Of a stretch of 64,000 nucleotides of DNA, positions 8,861 to 18,925 are shown in pieces. The notes below the pieces were generated by a model. The model did no database searches. It was not told where the DNA came from and saw nothing but the letters and a program-made list of their open reading frames with translations. The translations under genes and the position numbers were made by a program. Location of the stretch: NCBI RefSeq assembly GCF_018861025.1, contig NZ_JAHKQH010000037.1, positions 62,001 through 126,000 on the forward strand, read 5' to 3'. This stretch comes from Psychrosphaera sp. B3R10. GTDB lineage: Bacteria; Pseudomonadota; Gammaproteobacteria; Enterobacterales; Alteromonadaceae. The first letter of the stretch is position 1, and each line of letters starts with the position of its first letter.

Positions 8861-11743
8861 ATGAAATCGTTTTCTATTATTTGTAATACAATAGTCGCGT
8901 TATTCATCTGCATCTTATCGACTTCGATAAGCCAGGCAAATGACGGCGATTATGTCCTCTTTAACTCGTTGAATGCGGACTTTGGCATTGTTCAAAACGA
9001 TAGGGTTGCTGATATCTACGTTGATAAAAGTGACCATAAGGGCGTATTACGAGCAGTAAACAATCTGCAAGCTGATATAAAAAAGGTGACGGGGAAGCTC
9101 GCCACAGTTTCAAATTCAAATCATACGCCTGATAACGCTGCACTTATCATTGTTGGTACGATTGGCCGCAGCGCTTTAATCGACCTACTTGTCCATACTC
9201 AAAAGCTGGATGTTGAAAGCTTGCAAGGTCAATGGGAGGCGTTTCGAATTGAGGTAATTGATAACCCGTTTCCTCAATCACACCCATCAACAAAAAAAGC
9301 ATTAGTCATCGTTGGGAGTGATAAGCGGGGAACAACCTTTGGGGTTTATGATTTAGCAGAAAAAATTGGCGTTTCACCATGGTATTGGTGGGCTGATGTG
9401 CCCGTTAAACAAAGTAAGCAGCTATATGTCAAACATAATACGCACTATCAAACTCAGCCTAAAATAAAGTACCGAGGCATTTTTCTTAATGACGAGGCCC
9501 CGGCGCTGACTAATTGGGTTAAGGCCAAATTTGGTGAATATAACCATCAATTTTACCAACACATCTTCGACTTATTGTTGCGACTAAAAGCCAATTTTCT
9601 TTGGCCTGCAATGTGGAACAATGCCTTTAGTGATGACGATCCTTTAAACATGGTGTTAGCCGACGAATACGGCATTGTCATGAGCAACTCTCACCATGAA
9701 CCCATGTTGTGCGCTGATAAGGAGTGGGACCGTCGTGGCACAGGCAAATGGGATTACGACGTTAACGCCGAAAATCTATATCAATTTTGGCAAAAGTGCG
9801 CCGAGCGCAATAAGCCATTTGAAAGCATTTATACCTTAGGTATGCGTGGTCAACACGATACGCCAATGAGTGAAAATGAGAATATTGAGTTATTAGAACA
9901 CATCGTGGCGGACCAGCGAACGATTCTCTCAAATGTCTTTAAAGACAGGGAGGTAAGTGACGTACCGCAGGTTTGGACGCTTTATAAAGAAGTGCAAAGT
10001 TATTACGAAAAGGGCATGCGTGTGCCTGACGATGTTACCTTACTTTGGTCAGACGATAATTGGGGCAATATACGCCGATTACCAACGCCGCAGGAGCGCA
10101 AGCGAAAAGGCGGGGCAGGGGTGTATTATCATTTTGACTATGTTGGCGGTCCACGTTCTTATCGCTGGATAAATACAACACCTATTGCAAAAATTTGGGA
10201 GCAAATGGCGCTCGCTTACCAGTTTGACGCAAAACAAATCTGGCTCACTAATGTTGGCGACTTAAAGCCGATGGAATACCCAACGGATTTCTTCCTTACC
10301 TATGCGTGGGATCCCGAGGCAATACCAAAAGAAAAATTAGCAGAATATACTCATGAATGGGTGAAACAGCAGTTTGGTGATAAATATGCGACCCAAATAG
10401 CAAGTATTTTGACGACATACACCCGTCATAATGGTCGTAGAAAACCAGAACTCATGGATGTCACTACGTATAGTCAGTTTAATTACAATGAAGCCGACCG
10501 AATTTCGGTTGAATTATCCGATGCGGTAGACCTAGCTGAGCGCATAAATAATACGTTATCTGACGATAAAAAATCGGCTTATTTCCAATTGGTTTTGCAT
10601 CCAATAAAAGCAACGGCGAATCTTTATGAGCTATACAATAACGTCGCTAAAAATAGGTTGTACGCCAGCCAAGGGCGCGCCAGCGCAAATAAATATGCGG
10701 CGGCTGCCCAAAAAAACTTTGAAACAGATGCCGCTTTAAAAGCAACTTACCATCAATTAAATAATGGTCGCTGGGCGCATTTTATGGATCAAACTCATAT
10801 TGGTTATACCCATTGGAATAATCCACCAGCAGACGTAATGCCCTGGTTGGCAACAAGCTCGCCTGCTAATGTTTCTGACATGGGGGTTGCTGTAGAAGGC
10901 ACTGCCAATGTTTGGCCTCATATCGACCGATTAGTGCTAGACCAATTCAGTCCGTTTGGGCAAAAACAGCGTTACATTGATGTTTTTAATAAAGGGTTAA
11001 TGCCATTTGAGTTTAGCGCGACAGCCAGCAAAACATGGGTAACGTTAAGTCATAACAAGGGGTTGTTAACAAACGATACACGCATATTAGTAGGTGTTGA
11101 TTGGGCAAATGCTCCTAAAGGTGAGTTAAGTGCAACGGTATTTATCAAAGGCACCGGTTGGGGCGGCGCGACAGTTAACATCAGTGCATTTAATCCAGGC
11201 AATACAGCGGTGCGCGGATTTGTCGAAGCGGACGGTTATGTTGCTTTAGAAGCCGTTAGTGCACAGGCACTTGGTTCTACTGATAATGCAAGTTGGCAAG
11301 AGATCCCGTTCCATGGACGCACGCAATCGTCGATGTCAGCAATGTCAAAAAATATTGACCAAAGCATTCAAAATTATAAAGACGCGCCTTACCTAGAATA
11401 TGATTTATTTCTATTTAACCAAGGGGCCGTGGAGATCCAAACCTTAGTCGCGCCAAGTCTAAATTTTGTGCCTACACGTGGTTTAAGATTCGCCATCGGA
11501 TTTGATGATGAAGAGCCAATAATGGTTGATGTCTTAGAGAATAGTAAGCAAAACGATTGGCAGGAGTCTGTCAAAAATGGTGTGCGCTATGCGGTGAGTC
11601 ATCACAATGTAAAACAGCCGGGAGCGCATAAGCTACGGATTTATATGGTGGATATTGGAGTCGTTATCCAAAAAGTCATTGTAAATACTGGCGGACTTAA
11701 AAAGAGCTATTTAGGCCCAGAGCAGAGCATGTGGGTGGACTAA
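8861..11743 (+). CDS. GH115 xylan alpha-1,2-glucuronidase, exported
   Basis: GH115 enzymes remove (4-O-methyl)glucuronic acid from internal as well as terminal xyloses of glucuronoxylan, which complements the GH67 enzyme at the start of the window. About 960 residues, with family-typical segments YRGIFLNDEAPALTNW, LKANFLWPAMWNNAF and SNSHHEPM in the first half and a C-terminal beta-rich module. I chose the ATG at 8861 because it gives a clean signal peptide (cleavage near SQA-ND). A TTG seven codons upstream is the only alternative and lies inside the preceding gene. The spacing (1 bp to the upstream stop, 6 bp to dctP downstream) shows a single operon. Confidence 0.93.
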   Translation: MKSFSIICNTIVALFICILSTSISQANDGDYVLFNSLNADFGIVQNDRVADIYVDKSDHKGVLRAVNNLQADIKKVTGKLATVSNSNHTPDNAALIIVGTIGRSALIDLLVHTQKLDVESLQGQWEAFRIEVIDNPFPQSHPSTKKALVIVGSDKRGTTFGVYDLAEKIGVSPWYWWADVPVKQSKQLYVKHNTHYQTQPKIKYRGIFLNDEAPALTNWVKAKFGEYNHQFYQHIFDLLLRLKANFLWPAMWNNAFSDDDPLNMVLADEYGIVMSNSHHEPMLCADKEWDRRGTGKWDYDVNAENLYQFWQKCAERNKPFESIYTLGMRGQHDTPMSENENIELLEHIVADQRTILSNVFKDREVSDVPQVWTLYKEVQSYYEKGMRVPDDVTLLWSDDNWGNIRRLPTPQERKRKGGAGVYYHFDYVGGPRSYRWINTTPIAKIWEQMALAYQFDAKQIWLTNVGDLKPMEYPTDFFLTYAWDPEAIPKEKLAEYTHEWVKQQFGDKYATQIASILTTYTRHNGRRKPELMDVTTYSQFNYNEADRISVELSDAVDLAERINNTLSDDKKSAYFQLVLHPIKATANLYELYNNVAKNRLYASQGRASANKYAAAAQKNFETDAALKATYHQLNNGRWAHFMDQTHIGYTHWNNPPADVMPWLATSSPANVSDMGVAVEGTANVWPHIDRLVLDQFSPFGQKQRYIDVFNKGLMPFEFSATASKTWVTLSHNKGLLTNDTRILVGVDWANAPKGELSATVFIKGTGWGGATVNISAFNPGNTAVRGFVEADGYVALEAVSAQALGSTDNASWQEIPFHGRTQSSMSAMSKNIDQSIQNYKDAPYLEYDLFLFNQGAVEIQTLVAPSLNFVPTRGLRFAIGFDDEEPIMVDVLENSKQNDWQESVKNGVRYAVSHHNVKQPGAHKLRIYMVDIGVVIQKVIVNTGGLKKSYLGPEQSMWVD

Positions 11744-11749
11744 TTTAAA

Positions 11750-12712
11750 ATGAAACTACTCATTTTCATCCTCGTCACTTTAGTTTTTATTCGTCCAGTT
11801 TATGGGGGTGTAACTGAGCTAAATGTGATCACTTCGCTTAGTAGCTCTGATCCTATGTATCAAGGCTTGCTCAAGTTTAAACAGGGCGTTGAAACAGCAA
11901 CAAATAATGACATTATTGTTAGGATTTTTGTAGGGTCACAACTTGGCAGCGACAACGATATATTAGAACAGGCGCGTGCTGGAGCGAACGTTGCGGTTCT
12001 GGTCGATGGCGGCCGGTTGGCAATTTATCAAAATGAGATGGGCATATTAGGTGCCCCTTATTTGGCTAGTGGGCTGGCGGAGGTCAAAAAAATTGTTACC
12101 TCAACAGTCTTTAACGCTTGGGCTGCGCAACTTAGTCAAAACGCGGGGTTAAAGGTATTGTCTTTTAACTGGTGGCAGGGCGAACGGCACTTGTTAACAC
12201 ACAAAGAAATTAACCATCCAGATGACTTGATTGGCGTTAGAATACGTACCATTGGCGCCCCCGTTTGGTTAGAGACAATCCGTGCGCTCGGTGCTACGCC
12301 TACGCCTTTAGGTTGGACTGAAGTGTATAGCGCATTGCAACAAAAGGTCATTGACGGTGCCGAAGCTCAACATCCGGGCACATGGGGTTCGCGTCTTTAT
12401 GAAGTTATCACCTACATCACTAAAACAGCTCATATCAATCTAATATCGGGCCTTGTGGGCAGCGCAACTTGGTTCGACAAACTTTCGATAGCACATCAAT
12501 TGATAGTCACTGAACAAGCGTTTTTAGCAGGGGAATTTGCCTCGAAACTCAACTTTGATTTATTAGCCGAATACGAAACAAAAATGCGCGATTATGGCGT
12601 TGTGATCCATGAAGTAGATAAACGCGCATTTATCGAAGCGACCAATAAAACCTATGACGTACTCGGTTATACCGAACTTAGAGCAAAGCTTAAGTTGAGT
12701 TTAAAACAATGA
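11750..12712 (+). CDS. dctP: TRAP transporter substrate-binding protein (DctP family)
   Basis: This is the periplasmic receptor of a tripartite ATP-independent transporter; it captures a carboxylate-bearing solute for DctQ and DctM. The 320 residues begin with a signal peptide cleaved near VYG-GV. DctP features include the N-terminal GSQLGSDNDILEQ segment, WWQGERHLL, and the RIRTIGAPVWLETIRALGA region that normally carries the carboxylate-binding arginine. The neighbours (two alpha-glucuronidases and ManD) make glucuronate, 4-O-methylglucuronate or an aldouronic acid the likely ligand; that is inference from context. Confidence 0.92.
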   Translation: MKLLIFILVTLVFIRPVYGGVTELNVITSLSSSDPMYQGLLKFKQGVETATNNDIIVRIFVGSQLGSDNDILEQARAGANVAVLVDGGRLAIYQNEMGILGAPYLASGLAEVKKIVTSTVFNAWAAQLSQNAGLKVLSFNWWQGERHLLTHKEINHPDDLIGVRIRTIGAPVWLETIRALGATPTPLGWTEVYSALQQKVIDGAEAQHPGTWGSRLYEVITYITKTAHINLISGLVGSATWFDKLSIAHQLIVTEQAFLAGEFASKLNFDLLAEYETKMRDYGVVIHEVDKRAFIEATNKTYDVLGYTELRAKLKLSLKQ

Positions 12713-12802
12713 AATTATACTTAATCGAATGCTTCTCAATTAAAAACAATGCAATTGGAGCTAAGACAACTCACATCAACGCGATAACCGGTAACGCAAC
12801 CA

Positions 12803-13366
12803 ATGAATGACAAAATAGTTAAGTTTGAACAAAGATTAGCTGCGAGTTTATTGGTTGCGATTGTGCTGTTGGTTTTTTCGGCTGCCGTGATGCGTTCATT
12901 TGGCGCACCAATTATATGGTCGGTTGATTTTGCGCAACTGTTTTTTGCGTGGCTTGCCATGTTGGGGGCGGACCAAGCACTGCGCAATTTTGAACACGTT
13001 GGGGTTGACCTATTTGTTCGGCATTTGAGTTGGCAACACAGGGTGAAACTCGATTTAGTGTTGTTCAGTTTGATGTTTATCGGTTTAGTTATATTGCTTT
13101 TTTTTGGGCTTAAACTGGTACTGTTAAATCCACAACGCGAACTTGGCACAACGGGATTATCATATTCTTTGGTGACATTGGCTTTACCTGTTGGCGCCTT
13201 ATTAATGCTAAATACAGTGCAACAGCAATGGCGAGCGTTATTTAGGTTGAGGCACGGAATACTGGCTAACATCAATTCAGATGGCGTTAAGCTACCAAGT
13301 TACCTGCTCAGTGAGTTAGAAGACGAACAAAAAGCTAACCTCGGACAAATGGGTGTAAATAAATGA
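12803..13366 (+). CDS. dctQ: TRAP transporter small permease (DctQ family)
   Basis: This is the small membrane subunit of the TRAP transporter. The 187 residues contain four hydrophobic segments (about 13-35, 45-65, 88-110 and 128-148), as expected for DctQ. SVDFAQLFFAWLAMLGADQAL matches the family's conserved second helix region, where the motif W-x-x-E-x-A-R is common. Its ATGA stop/start overlap with dctM shows translational coupling. A 90-bp spacer separates it from dctP with no visible terminator. Confidence 0.9.
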   Translation: MNDKIVKFEQRLAASLLVAIVLLVFSAAVMRSFGAPIIWSVDFAQLFFAWLAMLGADQALRNFEHVGVDLFVRHLSWQHRVKLDLVLFSLMFIGLVILLFFGLKLVLLNPQRELGTTGLSYSLVTLALPVGALLMLNTVQQQWRALFRLRHGILANINSDGVKLPSYLLSELEDEQKANLGQMGVNK

Positions 13367-14637
13367 TCCTATTAGCGATATTTATTCTTTTACTCATTGT
13401 CGGCATGCCCTTGTCATTTAGTTTGTTATTGACCGGATTGGGCTATTTTACACTATCTGAACATATACCAATTCTCGTTGGGGTTCAGCGTATTGTTGCA
13501 GCGAGTCAGAGCTTTCCCTTACTTGCCATACCGTTTTTTATCCTCGCCGGGCAGGTGATGAATAAGTCAGGAATTACCCGCAGACTTATTTCGTTTTCAA
13601 ACTTGCTGGTGGCTTGGATCACCGGCGGTTTAGCCCACGTAACAATTGTACTCAGCGCATTAATGGGAGGCGTGTCTGGTTCGGCAATCGCCGACGCCGC
13701 CATGCAATCAAGAATTCTGGGTAAACCTATGATTGATTCTGGGTTTAGTAATGGCTTTAGCAGCGCGATTATTGCGATAAGCGCTTTAATTACAGCGACT
13801 TTACCACCGAGCATTGGCCTTATTCTTTATGGTTTTGTTGGTAACGTATCAATTGGTAAGTTATTTATTGCTGGCATAGTACCTGGCATATTACTGACCA
13901 TGATCCTAATGTTGACCGTATACATAGTCGCAAAAAAACGAGGCTACACGCCGGAGTCGAGTCAAAAACCAAGTGGTAAAGAAATTTGGCATGCCATGAA
14001 GGATTGTAAATGGGCACTGATTTTTCCGCTAATTTTAGTGGTCACAATACGTTTTGGTATCTTCACGCCCTCTGAAGCCGGGGCTTTTGCAGTTATCTAC
14101 GCGGTATTAGTGGGTTGGCTGGCGTATGATGAAATTACCTTATCGAGTATCAAAAACGCACTTGTTGAAAGTGTTTCTGACATCGGCATGATCATGTCGA
14201 TTATTCTATTTTCGGGGATGATTGGCTACCTCTTTGCTTATGAACAATTGCCGGTTGACCTCGCCACAGCGATAACTCAAGTCACTGAAAACCCTGGAAT
14301 CGTACTATTGCTGTGCCTCGTATTATTGTTTGTTGTCGGCATGATAATGGAAGGCACAGTAACCGTATTACTCCTTACCCCTATTTTAGTGCCAATGATC
14401 CAATCAGTTGGTATTGATCCAGTGCATTTTGGTATTTTGATGTTGCTCATGGTGTCATTTGGCGGTACGACTCCCCCTGTAGGAATAGCGATGTATACCG
14501 TATGCGGCATTTTAAAATGTCCGACCGATGACTATGTGAAAGAAGCGATGCCGTTTTTCAGTGCGGTACTGGTGTTAATTGCGTTGTTAGCAATCTTTCC
14601 AGAAGTCGTTCTATTTTTACCTAATTTATTTTTCTAA
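13363..14637 (+). CDS. dctM: TRAP transporter large permease (DctM family)
   Basis: This is the ion-coupled transport subunit. The 424-residue length and about 12 hydrophobic segments match DctM. Recognisable family segments are FPLLAIPFFILAGQVM near residue 50, MGGVSGSAIADAAM near 100 and PPSIGLILYG near 148. The start overlaps the end of dctQ by 4 bp. The stop lies 37 bp before manD, whose ribosome binding site is in that gap, so transport and catabolism are in one transcript. Confidence 0.94.
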   Translation: MILLAIFILLLIVGMPLSFSLLLTGLGYFTLSEHIPILVGVQRIVAASQSFPLLAIPFFILAGQVMNKSGITRRLISFSNLLVAWITGGLAHVTIVLSALMGGVSGSAIADAAMQSRILGKPMIDSGFSNGFSSAIIAISALITATLPPSIGLILYGFVGNVSIGKLFIAGIVPGILLTMILMLTVYIVAKKRGYTPESSQKPSGKEIWHAMKDCKWALIFPLILVVTIRFGIFTPSEAGAFAVIYAVLVGWLAYDEITLSSIKNALVESVSDIGMIMSIILFSGMIGYLFAYEQLPVDLATAITQVTENPGIVLLLCLVLLFVVGMIMEGTVTVLLLTPILVPMIQSVGIDPVHFGILMLLMVSFGGTTPPVGIAMYTVCGILKCPTDDYVKEAMPFFSAVLVLIALLAIFPEVVLFLPNLFF

Positions 14638-14674
14638 GTTCGCGGCAAACTAAATTTAACCAGAGGAAAACGTT

Positions 14675-15883
14675 GTGAAAATTATAGATGCAAAAGTCAT
14701 CGTTTGCAGTCCAGGACGTAATTTTGTGACCCTCAAAATTATCACAGACGAAGGCTTGTATGGGGTGGGTGACGCAACCTTGAATGGGCGAGAAAAAGCC
14801 GTTGTTTCTTACCTTGAAGATTATGTTATTCCAATGTTAATCGGCCGAGATCCTCAGCGAATTGAAGACATATGGCAGTATTTATATCGAGGCGTGTATT
14901 GGCGTCGTGGCCCCATTGGCATGACGGCAATAGCGGCGGTAGATACTGCTCTGTGGGATATTAAAGCGAAAGCCGCCAATATGCCTTTGTATCAGCTGCT
15001 CGGTGGTCGAAGCCGGGATAAAATCATGGTGTATACCCATGCCAACGGTCTTGATCTCGGATCAACCCTTGAGCAAGTGGGAAAAGCCATAGATCAAGGA
15101 TACAAAGCGGTTCGTGTGCAATCTGGGATCCCAGGCGTGGCAGGGACTTATGGGGTTTCTAAAAACAACAAGAAGTACGAACCCGCAGACTCAGACTTAC
15201 CTACGGAAGATACGTGGTCGACGGAAAAGTATTTAAACTATGCACCTAAGTTGTTTGCCGAGGTGCGAAAGCAGTTTGGTGATGATATTCATCTTTTGCA
15301 CGATGTGCATCACAGGTTAACGCCCATCGAAGCGGCGCGATTAGGTAAAGAGTTAGAACCTTACCACCTGTTTTGGATGGAAGATCCGGTTCCGGCTGAA
15401 AACCAAGAAAGTTTCAAATTGATCCGTCACCACACAACGACCCCTATTGCGGTTGGTGAAGTCTTTAATTCAATTCATGACTGCAGAGAGCTTATTCAAA
15501 ACCAATTGATTGATTATATTCGAACTACCGTTGTGCACGCCGGTGGCATTTCGCAGCTAAAACGTATCGCCGACTTTGCCAGTTTGTTTCATGTTAAAAC
15601 AGGGTGTCACGGGGCGACCGATCTTTCGCCAATTTGCATGGCTGCGGCATTGCATTTTGATTATTCGGTAGCAAATTTTGGTATTCAAGAACATATGGCC
15701 CACAGTGAAAAAATGGAATCGGTATTCACCCGAGATTACCGTTACGTTGATGGCTATTTTACTCCAGGGGAGGCGATTGGGCACGGCGCTGATATCGACG
15801 AATCAATTGCCAAAAAATACCCATATAAACGTGCGTGTCTGCCGGTAAATCGCCTTGAAGATGGGACATTATGGAATTGGTAA
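14675..15883 (+). CDS. manD: D-mannonate dehydratase, enolase superfamily
   Basis: ManD dehydrates D-mannonate to 2-keto-3-deoxy-D-gluconate, the step after UxuB. The 402 residues follow the ManD pattern. The N-terminal capping domain contains [20 protein letters not shown]. The barrel carries magnesium ligands in [16 protein letters not shown] and AVGEVFN, and [10 protein letters not shown] supplies the barrel-end histidine. The start is a GTG with a strong AGAGGAAAA upstream. Other ManD-subgroup enzymes act on D-gluconate or poorly on either substrate, but the uronate neighbours support mannonate. Confidence 0.92.
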   Translation: MKIIDAKVIVCSPGRNFVTLKIITDEGLYGVGDATLNGREKAVVSYLEDYVIPMLIGRDPQRIEDIWQYLYRGVYWRRGPIGMTAIAAVDTALWDIKAKAANMPLYQLLGGRSRDKIMVYTHANGLDLGSTLEQVGKAIDQGYKAVRVQSGIPGVAGTYGVSKNNKKYEPADSDLPTEDTWSTEKYLNYAPKLFAEVRKQFGDDIHLLHDVHHRLTPIEAARLGKELEPYHLFWMEDPVPAENQESFKLIRHHTTTPIAVGEVFNSIHDCRELIQNQLIDYIRTTVVHAGGISQLKRIADFASLFHVKTGCHGATDLSPICMAAALHFDYSVANFGIQEHMAHSEKMESVFTRDYRYVDGYFTPGEAIGHGADIDESIAKKYPYKRACLPVNRLEDGTLWNW

Positions 15884-16017
15884 CAAGTCAAAAGAACAGT
15901 TGGTTTTAGGTACAAGGTCGGGTATTTAGCGGCCAAACAAGGAGCTTTATACCAATTAAATACGAACATAAATACGACGTTAATAATATTAAAAACACAT
16001 TAGATGGGCCACACATT

Positions 16018-16998
16018 ATGAAAAAAAGAACGTTAGGAAAAACCGGTTTTGAAGTTTCTGAGATAGGTTTAGGCTGTTGGCAGTTAGGCAATGACTTTGG
16101 TCCGGTTGAGGATAGTGAAGCAAAGGCAATATTGGATTCGGCTGCTGAGCAGGGAATTAACTTGTTTGATACTGCCGATGTATACGGCGGTGGGGTCAGC
16201 GAACAACGCATTGGGGATTGGCTAAAAACCCAAAAAGCTAAACCCGTTGTGATCACTAAAGTTGGTCGTGGTGGCGACTTGTTTCCGGATGGGTATAACA
16301 AAAACAGCGTACGAAAAAGCCTAGAAGGTTCAAAAGCTCGATTAGGTGTTGAGTCCCTTGATTTGGTGCAATTGCACTGCATTCCCCCGGAGATGTTAAA
16401 AACCGGTGAGATATTTAGTTGGATGGAAGCGTTTCAACAGGAAGGGTTGATCACACATTACGGCGCAAGTGTTGAAACCATTGAAGATGCTTTAGTCTGT
16501 TGCCAGTCGAATAGTCTGGCGACGTTGCAGATCATTTTTAACATCTTTAGACAAGACGCGGTTGAGAAGTTACTGCCTATAGCCGAGCAGAAGAATATCG
16601 GCATTATTGCCCGTTTGCCATTAGCGAGTGGCATATTAAGTGGACGGATGCAAAAAAATCGTACTTTTTCAGCCCAGGATCACCGTAACTACAACCGTGA
16701 CGGCGCCGCATTTAATGTTGGTGAAACCTTCAATGGTCTGCCATTTGAACTTGGTGTTGATTTAGCTGACCAAGTGAAAACCATGCTCCCAAGTGACATG
16801 AATTTACTGCAGTGCTCACTGCGATGGTTGTTAGACCAACCTCAAGTCAGTACGGTTATTTCGGGCGCGAGCTCGTCACAGCAAGTGATTAGTAATGCGT
16901 TAACTAGTGACTTGCCACCATTGTCTCAAGCACTAAGCGCTAAGTTACAAACGTTTTATCAAGAGCAAGTTAGACAGCACATTCGCGGTGAAATATAA
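16018..16998 (+). CDS. Aldo/keto reductase
   Basis: This is an NAD(P)H-dependent oxidoreductase of the aldo/keto reductase fold (326 residues). The catalytic tetrad can be placed: D and Y in FDTADVYGGG, K in VITKVGRGG and H in LVQLHCIPPE. It follows manD after 134 bp with no clear terminator, so it may be the last gene of the xylan operon. A role on an aldehyde or lactone from sugar breakdown is possible, but the sequence does not fix the substrate. Confidence 0.87.
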   Translation: MKKRTLGKTGFEVSEIGLGCWQLGNDFGPVEDSEAKAILDSAAEQGINLFDTADVYGGGVSEQRIGDWLKTQKAKPVVITKVGRGGDLFPDGYNKNSVRKSLEGSKARLGVESLDLVQLHCIPPEMLKTGEIFSWMEAFQQEGLITHYGASVETIEDALVCCQSNSLATLQIIFNIFRQDAVEKLLPIAEQKNIGIIARLPLASGILSGRMQKNRTFSAQDHRNYNRDGAAFNVGETFNGLPFELGVDLADQVKTMLPSDMNLLQCSLRWLLDQPQVSTVISGASSSQQVISNALTSDLPPLSQALSAKLQTFYQEQVRQHIRGEI

Positions 16999-17288
16999 CG
17001 AGTTCATCAGGGGGAATAGTCGTCCTTTTGTTAATGACAACTGAAAAGGTTAAACCGGTGTTTTTGTTATTTTCACTTTGATAGTGATATCGATTTCTTT
17101 TGACTAGAAAGCAATACTATATTGAACATTAACGAACCTATTGCGGAATAGCTTATTACACCGTAAATTAATCATTAATAAAAAAGCAAAACTAGCGATT
17201 AAGATCAGTGATAGGTATGCTTTTAATTGAGGGTGAAGTTAGAGATGCCCACGGAATAACAGTTAAAAACGAAAGGATGACCCACCAA

Positions 17289-17699
17289 ATGAAACTAAAA
17301 AATATGTTGTTGCTTATGGCCTTCACTACATCATTTGTTAGCAGTGCCGCACAGACACCACAAGAAAGGTCGTTGTCTCAGGAACTTACGCAGGCTGTTA
17401 TGGAAATAAATGCTGAAGGGCCAAAATTACTTGATACAGAAACCAGACTAGATTCAGCTGCCACTTTTAGAAACTTCATTATTTACAATAATACTATGGT
17501 TAATTACACGGCGGCACAATTAGATGTCACGTTATTAAACCCAATTATTCAAGAAGCCGTAATTAACACTTTATGCGCGAATAAAGGGTTAGAGAGTTTT
17601 ATTGGCCTAGGCGTTATTATGGTTTATCGCTACCATGGTAAAAATGGTCAGTATATTACTGAGTTGTCTAAAGACATGGCGACCTGTAAATCATCGTAG
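17289..17699 (+). CDS. Small secreted protein of unknown function
   Basis: A protein of about 136 residues with a signal peptide (cleavage near SSAAQ). The mature part has two cysteines near the C-terminus (NTLCANKG and MATCKSS) bracketing an IMVYRYHGKNGQYI segment that looks like a beta hairpin; they may form a disulphide. I chose the ATG at 17289 because AAAGGA lies 11 bases upstream and the signal peptide then starts correctly; a longer reading would begin at 17208. The preceding 290 bp carry no gene. I do not recognise the family. Confidence 0.65.
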   Translation: MKLKNMLLLMAFTTSFVSSAAQTPQERSLSQELTQAVMEINAEGPKLLDTETRLDSAATFRNFIIYNNTMVNYTAAQLDVTLLNPIIQEAVINTLCANKGLESFIGLGVIMVYRYHGKNGQYITELSKDMATCKSS

Positions 17700-17805
17700 C
17701 AATTAAGTCTGTTCCTAAAACTAACTGCTGTAATAAATGTCCGAAAACAGTTTTCAAAACCGGACCTAATGTCAGCTATTTACAATCTGTAAGGTATTGG
17801 TCGAT

Positions 17806-18261
17806 ATGGAAATACGAGTCGGCGGGTTAGAACATAAAGACGTTATTGCATTGTTACAAGAACACCACGGCGACATGATAGTTCACTCGCCACCTGAAAG
17901 TGTCCATGCGTTGGATATCAGCGGATTAAAAGCAAAGGACGTAACCTTTTGGAGTTTATGGATAGACAATAAACTGGCGGGGATTGGCGCACTAAAAGAG
18001 CTCAATAAAGAACATGGTGAAATCAAGTCGATGCGCACATCGGCTGATTTTTTAAGGCAAGGTATGGCTCAAAAACTATTAACTCATCTTATCCACGAAG
18101 CCAATCAACGGTCATACAAACAGTTAAGTTTAGAAACGGGCACGGCGGAAGCATTTATACCGGCTCAACAGCTTTACCTTCGATTTGGGTTTAAACAATG
18201 TCCGCCTTTTGGGCAATATATCGAAGATCCTTACAGTATGTTTATGACTAAATTTCTGTAA
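17806..18261 (+). CDS. GNAT-family N-acetyltransferase
   Basis: A small acetyl-CoA-dependent acetyltransferase of about 151 residues. The acetyl-CoA loop is in RQGMAQKLL, preceded by the beta-strand IKSMRTS and followed by LSLETG and LYLRFGFKQC, the usual order of GNAT motifs A and B. The ATG at 17806 follows AAGG at a usable distance; a TTG three codons upstream is less likely. The acceptor is unknown. It stands alone, convergent with the cyclase-domain gene. Confidence 0.85.
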   Translation: MEIRVGGLEHKDVIALLQEHHGDMIVHSPPESVHALDISGLKAKDVTFWSLWIDNKLAGIGALKELNKEHGEIKSMRTSADFLRQGMAQKLLTHLIHEANQRSYKQLSLETGTAEAFIPAQQLYLRFGFKQCPPFGQYIEDPYSMFMTKFL

Positions 18262-18322
18262 TAAAAAGTTTTTAAAAACAACCGTGTTTGCCACTTTGGT
18301 GGATTAATTAGCCTATAAATGG

Positions 18323-18925
18323 TTAAGGTGATAAATACCAAGTGTCAATCGAAATGCCTTTTTCAGCGACAAATTTACCAGAAAATTGAAATTTGTCCGA
18401 CGATTGATTTTTCGCTCGGTCAGTGACAAGTACATCCCAGGGTTTTGCAGTGTCTTCTCCAAGCTTACTTGCGACATTAACTGGGTCGCCAAACATATCT
18501 GCGTTATTGATATTTAGTATTTTGCCGCAGTCAATGCCTGAGCAAAGTTCGATATCCCATATATCTGGGGTTTTAGCATTTTCTGCCTTCATTTTATGGT
18601 TTATTTCTTTTATGCAGGCAAGCGCAGAGTCGACGTCTTCAAATTTTGAAAATGAATTGTCCGCAACAAATTTTATGACCAGCCCTTTATGTTTAGCGAC
18701 TGACAAGGCTATGGCATCTTGCATACGCTTGATCATCGCAAGGTAGTAAATGATACCGTGCTGCTGCGTTACTTTTGAAAAATGAGACATGTCAGTGACT
18801 AACACGGTAGCGTCTTGACCAAACATAGCCCATAAATCTTCTTCTATATCACCGCATTCTCTGGGACTTAAATCGCCCATCGATGTGAGTAATCTATAGA
18901 GTCTCGGGTGTTCAATTATATTCAT
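18323..18925 (-). CDS. Class III nucleotidyl cyclase-domain protein, catalytic arginine replaced
   Basis: A soluble 200-residue protein made of an N-terminal helix and one class III adenylate/guanylate cyclase homology domain. The first metal aspartate is in VTDMSHFSK and the second in KFVADNSF, and MFGDPVNVASKLGED holds the asparagine that normally stabilises the transition state. At the usual arginine (NxAAR) the sequence has lysine (NVASK). It may be a weak cyclase or a nucleotide-binding sensor. There are no membrane helices or added sensor domains. It is read divergently from the PrsT-like gene. Confidence 0.78.
   Translation of the reverse strand: MNIIEHPRLYRLLTSMGDLSPRECGDIEEDLWAMFGQDATVLVTDMSHFSKVTQQHGIIYYLAMIKRMQDAIALSVAKHKGLVIKFVADNSFSKFEDVDSALACIKEINHKMKAENAKTPDIWDIELCSGIDCGKILNINNADMFGDPVNVASKLGEDTAKPWDVLVTDRAKNQSSDKFQFSGKFVAEKGISIDTWYLSP

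Noticed and set aside
12736-13275. 179-codon open frame antisense to dctQ
   Set aside because: It lies wholly opposite the TRAP small permease, is cysteine- and asparagine-rich as expected for antisense frames, and has no family features or ribosome binding site.
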